From positions 1 to 32,174 of the forward strand of contig JAFAMT010000426.1 of assembly GCA_019233085.1 (NCBI GenBank): a stretch of DNA of 32,174 nucleotides. The letters run 5' to 3'. Every line of letters starts with the position of its first letter. The first letter of the stretch is position 1. A model generated the notes under the pieces. It had not been told where the DNA came from and did no database searches. It saw nothing but the letters and a program-made list of their open reading frames with translations. The position numbers and the translations under genes were made by a program. This DNA is from Herbaspirillum sp. GTDB taxonomy: Bacteria; Pseudomonadota; Gammaproteobacteria; Burkholderiales; Burkholderiaceae_D. Below, one piece after another: positions 25,103 to 32,174 of this stretch.

Positions 25103-25644
25103 GATGATCTCCTTGGTTCGCAAATCAATAAAAAGTACTACAGTATGGCGCCAATATAGGACGGTGCGATCGCCGGGGGTAGGTTCTGAAATGCTGACTT
25201 ATAGTCAAATAAAACAATACAATCGGGTTGGCGGTGCGGGCCGGGTCGGGCCACTGACGGGCTGCGCACCGGTCGTGCGCCGCCTTGTACGGGGGCCGGC
25301 CACGTTGTGCGCCTCAGGCGAACTGATCGATCGCGCTAGGAAGGATCAGAATGAAGCCTTCCTTGGAGCCGGGCGCATCGATGACGCTGACTATGGCCAC
25401 GGCTCATCCAGTCGAGAAGTTTGTTCACTTCATTTAATATGTCCACGCGACCTTATTGCTGATCTCACGACGCTCTTGAGTCGGCGAGGAGCGTCCTCAG
25501 TCAGGCAAAATCCGCCGGTGCCGGATCGCTAGTGCAGCTGTGCCACCGAAATGGTCGCGGCCATGCACAGCGTTTCAGCTTGATCAGTGACGCGGGGAAT
25601 GTCGTAGAGGAAGAGCTGTTTGAAGTCAACGCGAGAAGTGAGAT

Positions 25645-26454
25645 ATGGCAAAAAGACCCTCCCCCGAACAACGTCGCGAGTTTGGTGCATTCCTCTCCAG
25701 CCGGCGTGCCCGTCTCCACCCAAAGGATTTTGGTTTGCCTGAAGGGCCCCGGCGCACGCCGGGCTTGCGCCGCGAGGAGGTGGCCATGCTGGCAGGCGTC
25801 AGTGTGAGCTGGTACACCTGGCTGGAACAAGGGCGCGACATCCAACCTTCTGCCGATGCACTCCGGCGGATCTCGAAGGTTCTCAAGCTTGATCGGATTG
25901 AATCCGCTCATCTCTTCGCCCTTTCCTCTCTCGAACCTCCTCCGGTCCATGCGGGCGGCGGGGTCAGTGCAGGACTTGAAACGCTGGTCCGTGCCATGAA
26001 TCCGATCCCGGCCTACGTCCGCAATACCCGACTCGATATCCTCGCCTGGAATGACGCGATTGCGGACCTTTTCGTCGATTACGGATCCTTGCAGCCACAT
26101 GAGCGCAATACGCTTCGTCTTCTGTTCCTGTACATCCCCTATCGCACTCAGATCCTCGACTGGGAACAGATGGCGCGAGGGATGATCTCCACATTTCGCG
26201 CCGCGCGTGCGCACGCGCAAGACAAGGCGCCGTTCGACAGCTTGGTCGAAGAACTATCCGAGCAAAGTCCTGAGTTCCGTGAATGGTGGCAGGATACGGA
26301 CGTGAAGGGTTTCGAAGAGGGCCGCAAGCGCCTTTTGCATCCCACCATGGGCCAGATCGAATTTACATATGTCGCCTTGACGCCCGAGGGACGACCGGAT
26401 TTGTCACTGGTGACTTACATCCCCCGGCAGGCTGCCTATGAGTCGGACTCATAG
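25645..26454 (+). CDS. Helix-turn-helix XRE family regulator with MmyB-like ligand-binding domain
   Basis: RREFGAFLSSRRARLHPKDFGLPEGPRRTPGLRREEVAMLAGVSVSWYTWLEQGRDIQPSADALRRISKVLKL (HTH_31 pattern), then NPIPAYVRNTRLDILAWNDAIADLF..RNTLRLLFL (MmyB-like LBD). Confidence 0.93.
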   Translation: MAKRPSPEQRREFGAFLSSRRARLHPKDFGLPEGPRRTPGLRREEVAMLAGVSVSWYTWLEQGRDIQPSADALRRISKVLKLDRIESAHLFALSSLEPPPVHAGGGVSAGLETLVRAMNPIPAYVRNTRLDILAWNDAIADLFVDYGSLQPHERNTLRLLFLYIPYRTQILDWEQMARGMISTFRAARAHAQDKAPFDSLVEELSEQSPEFREWWQDTDVKGFEEGRKRLLHPTMGQIEFTYVALTPEGRPDLSLVTYIPRQAAYESDS

Positions 26455-26553
26455 GATAACAAGACACCTTTTTGACCGCATCTGACTTGCCTACACTGGC
26501 CGTCATCGCAGTGCTTCATACGCTGCTTTTTGACTGTCAAGGAGGTAGTAAAG

Positions 26554-27963
26554 ATGTCGAATCTGAATCCGAACACTAATGTCCATGCCGTTGCCACCTC
26601 GCGCAACCCCGCCACTGGCGAGTTGATAGCGACCTACGCCTTCCAGACGCCGAGCGAGGTCGAACGCCTGCTCGATGCAAGCGCCGCTGCCTTCCGACTG
26701 TGGCGCGCCACCCCGATGCGCGAGCGTGTTGCGGCTTATCGTCGCCTGTCCGCCGTCTTGCGCGAACGATCAGATGCCTTGGCCGCCCTGATTACCGCCG
26801 AAATGGGCAAGACCATCAGTGCGGCACGCGCCGAGGTCGAGAAGTGCGCCTCCACGCTGGACTGGATTGCCGACAATGGCCCGGCTATCCTCGCGGATGA
26901 GCCTGTCGCAGTCGATGGCGGCGATCAGGTGCACGTTTCGTATCTGCCAATCGGCACGATCCTCGGCGTCATGCCATGGAATTTCCCGCTCTGGCAAGTG
27001 ATCCGCGCCTCGGGGCCGATCATGCTGTCTGGAAACGGTTTTCTGCTGAAGCACGCCCCGAATGTCATGGGGTCGGCGTACGCCCTGCAGGACGCATACG
27101 AGGCAGCCGGCTTTCCGAAGGGGCTATTCGCGAATTTAATCGCCGACAACGACACGGTCGCTCAGGTGATTGAGGATCCTCGCATCGCCGCGGTCACGCT
27201 GACGGGCAGCATGCGCGCAGGTTCCGCAGTCGCGGCGACCGCCGGGAAAGCGCTCAAGAAGACCCTGCTGGAGCTTGGCGGCGCCGACGCCTTCATCGTG
27301 CTGGCGGATGCGAACATCGATCTGGCCGTGAAAGCCGCGATCGAGGCCCGTTTCCAGAATGCCGGCCAGGTCTGCCTGGCAGCCAAGCGCTTCATCCTGG
27401 AGAAGCCGATTGCCGAGGAATTCACGCGCAAGTTCGTGGCAGCCGCTGAACAAGTGCGTGCAGGTGATCCGCATGACCCCGCCAGCACCATCGGTCCAAT
27501 GGCCCGCGACGACTTGCGGGACGAACTGCACAACCAGGTCCTGCGCACGATTGCTGCCGGCGCCACTCTCACGCTCGGTGGCAAAAAGATCGAGGGTCCG
27601 GGCAATTTCTACATGCCGACCGTACTGACCAATGTCGTTCCTGGCATGGCGGCATTTGACGAGGAAACCTTTGGCCCGGTCGCAGCAATCACCATCGCCG
27701 AGAACGCGGAGCACGCCATTGATCTGGCCAATACCAGCGATTACGGTCTGGGCGGCAGCCTCTGGACTAACGATATTGCACGCGCCCAGCGGATCGCACG
27801 TCGCCTGGAAACCGGCGGTGTGTTCATCAACGGTTTTTCCGCTTCCAATGCGCGCATCCCTGTCGGTGGAGTCAAAAAGAGCGGTTATGGACGCGAACTC
27901 TCGCATTTCGGACTGCGGGAATTTACCAACGCCCAGGCAGTGTGGGCCAAGACAGTCGCCTGA
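26554..27963 (+). CDS. NAD(P)-dependent succinate-semialdehyde dehydrogenase-type aldehyde dehydrogenase
   Basis: From ATG 26554 (RBS AAGGAGGT). VMPWNFPLWQVIRASGPIMLSGNGFLLKHAPN, LTGSMRAGSAVA, LLELGGADAFIVLADANID, NAGQVCLAAKRFI (catalytic Cys), EETFGPVAAI. Confidence 0.92.
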   Translation: MSNLNPNTNVHAVATSRNPATGELIATYAFQTPSEVERLLDASAAAFRLWRATPMRERVAAYRRLSAVLRERSDALAALITAEMGKTISAARAEVEKCASTLDWIADNGPAILADEPVAVDGGDQVHVSYLPIGTILGVMPWNFPLWQVIRASGPIMLSGNGFLLKHAPNVMGSAYALQDAYEAAGFPKGLFANLIADNDTVAQVIEDPRIAAVTLTGSMRAGSAVAATAGKALKKTLLELGGADAFIVLADANIDLAVKAAIEARFQNAGQVCLAAKRFILEKPIAEEFTRKFVAAAEQVRAGDPHDPASTIGPMARDDLRDELHNQVLRTIAAGATLTLGGKKIEGPGNFYMPTVLTNVVPGMAAFDEETFGPVAAITIAENAEHAIDLANTSDYGLGGSLWTNDIARAQRIARRLETGGVFINGFSASNARIPVGGVKKSGYGRELSHFGLREFTNAQAVWAKTVA

Positions 27964-27997
27964 CGCCCACCAGACAAATCTTTAAAAGGAACACATC

Positions 27998-29101
27998 ATG
28001 TCGAACCATACTGTAAGCCCCGTCCTGCAATCAGTCAGGATCGGCAGTCTGGAGTTGAAGAACCGTATCGTCATGGCACCGATGACCCGCAGCCGTGCGG
28101 ACGATGACGGAGTCCTGCCCGATTACGCTGCCGATTATTACGCGCAGCGTGCCGACGCCGGCCTGATCATCACTGAAGCGACCAACATCTCTTCCCAGGC
28201 GCGAGGTTATCCGCGCACGCCAGGCATCTGGACCGATGCGCAGGTCGCCGCGTGGAAGCGTGTGACCGACGCCGTCCATCGCCGCGAGGGAAAGATCTTC
28301 CTGCAACTTTGGCATACGGGGCGCATGTCCCACCCCGACATGCATGCGGGCGCTCTCCCGGTCGCGCCGTCCGCGATCAAGCCGGAAGGGCAGATTCGGG
28401 TGCATGATGGTATGAAGGATTTCGTCACGCCGCGCGCACTTGAGACCGACGAGATTGCTCTGATCGTAGAGGATTATCGCCGTGCCGCCGAAAACGCAAA
28501 GACTGCGGGGTTCGATGGCGTAGAGATCCATTCGGCGAACAACTACCTGCTTGAGCAGTTTGTCCGGGACAGCACCAATGAGCGCACGGACCAGTATGGC
28601 GGCTCGATTGAAAACCGTCTGCGCTTTCCTCTCGAAGTCGTCCAGGCCGTGATTGCCGTGTGGGGTGCCGACCGGGTCGGCATTCGCATCTCGCCGGTAA
28701 CGACGGCGCCGGGTAATACCCCGCTGGACAGCAACTCGATGGCGACCTTCGGCGCTTACGTAAGCGCCCTGTCCGATCTTGGACTGCTGTATATCCATGA
28801 CATCGAAGGCGTTACCCAGCTGAGCCGAGAGGCGTCGGACGGCTTTAGCTTCACGGAGCTGCGCAAGCGATTCAAGGGGGCCTACATCGCAAACAACCAA
28901 TACACCCTGGACCTGGCCGAGAAGACCCTGGCTACTGGCGATGCCGACCTCTTCAGCATCGGACGACCGTTCATCGCCAACCCCGACCTGATCGGCCGTC
29001 TTCGCACCGGGGCAGCACTCGCCGAGGCGCCGAAGCAATATTGGTACGGCGGCGATGCAAACGGCTATTCGAACTGGCCAGCCATGCACGGAACCACCTG
29101 A
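27998..29101 (+). CDS. Old Yellow Enzyme family alkene reductase (NemA-like)
   Basis: 367 aa. IGSLELKNRIVMAPMTRSRADDDGVLPDYAADYYAQRADAGLIITEATNIS, LQLWHTGRMSHP, FDGVEIHSANNYLLEQFVRDSTNERTDQYGGSIENRLRF, FSIGRPFIANPDL. Confidence 0.94.
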   Translation: MSNHTVSPVLQSVRIGSLELKNRIVMAPMTRSRADDDGVLPDYAADYYAQRADAGLIITEATNISSQARGYPRTPGIWTDAQVAAWKRVTDAVHRREGKIFLQLWHTGRMSHPDMHAGALPVAPSAIKPEGQIRVHDGMKDFVTPRALETDEIALIVEDYRRAAENAKTAGFDGVEIHSANNYLLEQFVRDSTNERTDQYGGSIENRLRFPLEVVQAVIAVWGADRVGIRISPVTTAPGNTPLDSNSMATFGAYVSALSDLGLLYIHDIEGVTQLSREASDGFSFTELRKRFKGAYIANNQYTLDLAEKTLATGDADLFSIGRPFIANPDLIGRLRTGAALAEAPKQYWYGGDANGYSNWPAMHGTT

Positions 29102-29179
29102 GGTCCAGAGTGACGCGACCTTTGAATTTGCCGTAAGAACCTGTCAACCTATGTTGGGACCGGACAGCGCACGCCGTGC

Positions 29180-29662
29180 TCAGCTGCCCCCGTCATAGCC
29201 ATTCTGGCGCCAGGCCTCATAGACCACCACGGCCACCGTATTGGAGAGGTTGATGCTGCGGTTGCCCGGTCGCATCGGCAGGCGGATGCGTTGCGTGGTG
29301 GGGAAGGACTCGCGCCGCTCGGGGGCCAGGCCGCGTGTCTCCGAGCCGAAGACGAAGGTGTCGCCGGGGCGGAACGCCAGGCCGGCGAAGGGGGTGGAGC
29401 CATGCGTGGTCATGGCGAACATGCGACTTTCATCGAACTGCGGATCTGCGCGGCGATGGGCCAGGAAGCTCTCCCAGTCGGCATGGACCTGCATGTTGGC
29501 ATATTCGTGGTAATCCAGACCGGCACGACGCATCTTGGCATCGTCCAGCGGGAAGCCGAGCGGCTCCACCAGGTGCAATTGCGCGCCGGTATTGGCGCAC
29601 AGGCGGATGATGTTGCCGGTATTGGGAGGGATCTCCGGCTCGACCAGGACGACGTGGAACAA
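29180..29662 (-). CDS. trmL: tRNA (cytidine(34)-2'-O)-methyltransferase TrmL
   Basis: SPOUT family: (M)FHVVLVEPEIPPNTGNIIRLCANTGAQLHLVEPLGF, VFGSETRGL, IRLPMRPGNRSINLSNTVAVVVYEAWRQ. Family N-terminus indicates a TTG start at 29662 with AGGAG upstream; track ORF start (29722) overlaps comF. Confidence 0.92.
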   Translation of the reverse strand: MFHVVLVEPEIPPNTGNIIRLCANTGAQLHLVEPLGFPLDDAKMRRAGLDYHEYANMQVHADWESFLAHRRADPQFDESRMFAMTTHGSTPFAGLAFRPGDTFVFGSETRGLAPERRESFPTTQRIRLPMRPGNRSINLSNTVAVVVYEAWRQNGYDGGS

Positions 29663-29699
29663 AAAACTCTCCTGCGGAAAAAAAGATGCCGACCCGCGC

Positions 29700-30536
29700 T
29701 CAGGTCGGCAGGGTGCGCGCAAAGACCAGGTTGGTCACGCGCCGGGCGCCGTGCCGCTTGAGCACGATCGCCACTTCATTCAAGGTGGCGCCGGTGGTCA
29801 TGACATCGTCGACGATGCCCACATGCAGGCCGCGTACCTGGTCCATGGCGCTGAAGGGCAGGGCGAAGGCCGAGCGCATGTTGCGGGCGCGCGCGGCCAC
29901 CGGCAGGGCCGATTGCGCCTGGGTTTCCTTCTTGCGCTCCAGCAACTGGGTGTGCAGGGGGATCTCCAGCAGGCGCGACAGCGGCCGGGCGATCTCCAGT
30001 GCCTGGTTGAAACCACGCTCCTGCAGGCGTGCCAGGCCCAGTGGCACTGGCGCCAGCAGGGCCGGCATGGCCAGCCGCACCTCGCTGCCGGGCACCGGAT
30101 TGCGCAGCGTGGCATCAAAGATCAGGCGCGCCAGCAGCGGCGCCAGGCGCAGGTCGCCACCGAATTTCAGGGCCAGGGCCAGGTGATCCGAGGGCGCGAA
30201 GTAGTCGGTGGCCACGATGGTGGCGTCGAAGGCCGGGCGGTCCTTCAGGCAGGCGCCGCAGCGCAGTTCCTTGCCGGTCACCGGCATGGGCAGGGCACAC
30301 TGGATGCAGCGGCGATGCTGGCGCGTGTAGAAGCGCTTGTGGCAGGGCGTGCAGAGGTTCTCGCGCCCGGGGGCGCCGCACAGGGCGCAGGAGGAGGGCA
30401 ACAGCGGCGGCACGCGTGCCAGCATGCGGCCGATCCAGCCCGGCTCGGCGGGTTTCTTCGGGGCCACGGCGCCCGCGCGGCGATAGCCGGCAGCCGCGGT
30501 CTTGGCAGGAGCGGGTTTTGGCGGTTTGACATCCAT
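29700..30536 (-). CDS. comF: ComF family protein (phosphoribosyltransferase-like)
   Basis: Cys-rich N-terminal zinc region (CALCGAPGRENLCTPCHKRFYTRQHRRCIQCALPM..CGACL) and PRTase signature VGIVDDVMTTGATLNEVA. Confidence 0.92.
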   Translation of the reverse strand: MDVKPPKPAPAKTAAAGYRRAGAVAPKKPAEPGWIGRMLARVPPLLPSSCALCGAPGRENLCTPCHKRFYTRQHRRCIQCALPMPVTGKELRCGACLKDRPAFDATIVATDYFAPSDHLALALKFGGDLRLAPLLARLIFDATLRNPVPGSEVRLAMPALLAPVPLGLARLQERGFNQALEIARPLSRLLEIPLHTQLLERKKETQAQSALPVAARARNMRSAFALPFSAMDQVRGLHVGIVDDVMTTGATLNEVAIVLKRHGARRVTNLVFARTLPT

Positions 30537-30629
30537 GCGAGGTGCGCCCGGTAAAAATGGATTTCGACTAAACTACGCGCATTATCGCATCAGCCCCTGT
30601 CGATCTGCTCATCTGTCGAGGCGGCGCCG

Positions 30630-31616
30630 ATGCGCCCCTTGCCCACCGTTGTTCTTTTGCCGCCGTCTCCGATGTCCCTGCCGCCGCCTTCCGCCAGCGC
30701 CAAGCTGAGTGCCCCCATCGACCTGCCCCTGGTACGCCGTCGCTTCGACCGGCCACAGCGCGTGGCCGAATCCGACTTCCTGCGCCGCGAAGTGTCCGCG
30801 CGCATGCAGGAGCGCCTGGCCCTGGTCAAGATCGCGCCGCGCGAAGTGCTGGATGCCGGTTGCGGCGAGGGCGCCGACCTGCCGATGTTGCAAAAGCGTT
30901 ATCCGCAAGCCCAGGTGATCGGCATCGACGGTGCCTACGGCATGCTGGCGGTCGCCGCCGAACACCAGCGCGGCGCCCAGTCGGCGATGAACCGCCTGTT
31001 CGGCTCGATCAACAAGTGGCTGGGTTCCGGCCCCGGTGCCAATGGCCCGCAGCTGGCCTGTACCGATTTCGCCCGCCTGCCGCTGGCGGCCAATGCGCTG
31101 GACCTGGTCTGGTCCAACCTGGCCCTGCACTGGCATCCCCAACCCGACCGCGTCTTCGCCGAGTGGCGACGCGTCTTGCGGGTGGAAGGCTTGCTGATGT
31201 TTTCCTGCTTCGGGCCCGACACCCTGCGTGAAGTGCGCAGCGCCTTCGAGAGCATCGATCTGGCACCGCACACCTTGCCCTTCGTGGACATGCACGACTT
31301 CGGCGACATGCTGGTCAATGCCGGCTTTTCCACGCCGGTCATGGACATGGAGACCATCACCGTCACCTACGAGACGCCGCAACGCCTGCTGGAAGACGTG
31401 CGCGCCTGGGGCGGCAATCCGCTGGAAACGCGGCGCCGCAGCATGCTCAGCCGCAACCAATACCAGCGCCTGCTGGCAGCACTGGAATCGCTGCGTAACC
31501 GTGATGGCAAGATCCCGCTGACCTTCGAGGTGGTCTATGGCCATGCCTTCCGTCCCGTCCCCAAGACCACGGCGGCGGGCGAGAGCATCATTCGTTTCGA
31601 GCGGCCGCCGCGATAG
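30630..31616 (+). CDS. BioC-like SAM-dependent methyltransferase
   Basis: VRRRFDRPQRVAESDFLRREVSARMQERL, motif I VLDAGCGEGADL, LDLVWSNLALHWHPQPDRVFAEWRRVLRVEGLLMFSCFGPDTLREVR. Start may be 30672 (MSLPPPSAS). Confidence 0.85.
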   Translation: MRPLPTVVLLPPSPMSLPPPSASAKLSAPIDLPLVRRRFDRPQRVAESDFLRREVSARMQERLALVKIAPREVLDAGCGEGADLPMLQKRYPQAQVIGIDGAYGMLAVAAEHQRGAQSAMNRLFGSINKWLGSGPGANGPQLACTDFARLPLAANALDLVWSNLALHWHPQPDRVFAEWRRVLRVEGLLMFSCFGPDTLREVRSAFESIDLAPHTLPFVDMHDFGDMLVNAGFSTPVMDMETITVTYETPQRLLEDVRAWGGNPLETRRRSMLSRNQYQRLLAALESLRNRDGKIPLTFEVVYGHAFRPVPKTTAAGESIIRFERPPR

Positions 31617-31874
31617 TGGCGGGCGCATATAAGGCTTAGTCGCACCGGGCTATCTGGCCGGCGCAATCGTTGCTGTATCGTTACGCCCTGCCCGGATCGA
31701 GCGGATTTTGTTGCACGACCGCAAAACCGCGCCCCTGGCCGGCTTGCGGGACAAGTGGTAGCGCGCCGGACGGACCCGCCATGGCGTGGCCGGTGATGCG
31801 GCGGTGCGTGCTTGATCCGTGGCGAGTTTAGCCCTTATACTCAAATGGATAAAAAATTCACAGCAAGCAATTCC

Positions 31875-31917
31875 AGCAAGAACAAATAGCTAGAACAAAT
31901 AGCAAGAATAAATAAAG
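31875..31917. repeat. Short imperfect AT-rich tandem repeat
   Basis: AGCAAGAACAAATAGC / TAGAACAAATAGC / AAGAATAAATAAAG, about 13-16 bp units in an otherwise GC-rich sequence. Confidence 0.6.
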
Positions 31918-32057
31918 ACCGCAAAACAGATAGCCACGGATAGCGCCAGTACCGGGCAGTCGCGCCAGCGTCATCGGCGCCGCCACTGCCATCCCTGAGC
32001 TCCTGCTGCGGATCGAAGAGAGACACGCTCGACCGACTATCATGCTGGCGAGGTGCT

Positions 32058-32174
32058 ATGGAGACGCGGGAATGGATATTGAAGCGCAATTGTTCGATTG
32101 CGCCACGTCAGCTGGCGTGGGTCTTCGCAATCCTTTGTACGGTATCGCTCACGGTCGCGCTGGGCTTCACGCTC
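32058..32174 (+). CDS. DUF2244 domain-containing protein, 5' fragment cut by window end
   Basis: From ATG 32058: METREWILKRNCSIAPRQLAWVFAILCTVSLTVALGFTL.. remains open to window end; KRNCSIAPRQL plus TM matches the DUF2244 N-terminal pattern. Confidence 0.65.
   Translation, partial: METREWILKRNCSIAPRQLAWVFAILCTVSLTVALGFTL

Noticed and set aside
25103-25644. Possible IS or transposase remnant in the long intergenic
   Set aside because: No terminal inverted repeats, target-site duplication or transposase-like translation could be found by reading the sequence.
25501-26220. 239-aa minus-strand ORF overlapping the XRE regulator
   Set aside because: Antisense to a clear HTH regulator; no recognisable protein family.
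31841-32089. 82-aa minus-strand ORF with a hydrophobic C-terminus
   Set aside because: The hydrophobic stretch derives from translating the AT-rich tandem repeat; it also overlaps the DUF2244 start.
1-32174. CRISPR arrays, tRNA or rRNA genes, toxin-antitoxin or phage defence modules
   Set aside because: No regularly spaced repeats, no tRNA-like cloverleaf/CCA signature, no rRNA segments and no defence-type domains were recognised.

Overview
The window is GC-rich beta-proteobacterial chromosome, Herbaspirillum/Oxalobacteraceae-like by gene content and order (inference only). It is mostly housekeeping with a few accessory blocks. In order: a 3'-truncated dGTPase gene (dgt, -); an in-frame AroK-AroB fusion ORF (-); pilQPONM (type IV pilus assembly, -); divergent mrcA/PBP1A (+); a beta-lactamase-fold serine hydrolase (-); queC (-); two tandem DUF3108 genes (-); an orphan Leu/Ile/Val-type substrate-binding protein (+); a PhaM-like PHA granule protein (+); a ferritin-like diiron protein (+); rfaE2 (+); PCu(A)C copper chaperone and DUF2946-like protein (-); an ABC_sub_bind transporter locus with two tandem substrate-binding proteins, permease and ATPase (+); a small-molecule stress-like cluster of DUF1330 (-), DJ-1/PfpI (-), XRE/MmyB-like regulator (+), succinate-semialdehyde-type dehydrogenase (+) and Old Yellow Enzyme (+); trmL (-, TTG start); comF (-); a BioC-like methyltransferase (+); and the 5' end of a DUF2244 gene (+). 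No tRNA, rRNA, CRISPR array, prophage or intact IS was recognised. Best leads: (1) the structured three-hairpin intergenic element ending in a terminator-like stem directly before the ABC permease, downstream of duplicated binding-protein genes; (2) the AroK-AroB fusion with an acidic low-complexity linker; (3) the regulator/DJ-1/DUF1330/ALDH/OYE cluster; (4) a strong hairpin in the queC leader; (5) the tandem DUF3108 paralogs, one with a TonB-like Pro-rich region. All functional calls come from reading motifs; no database search was run.
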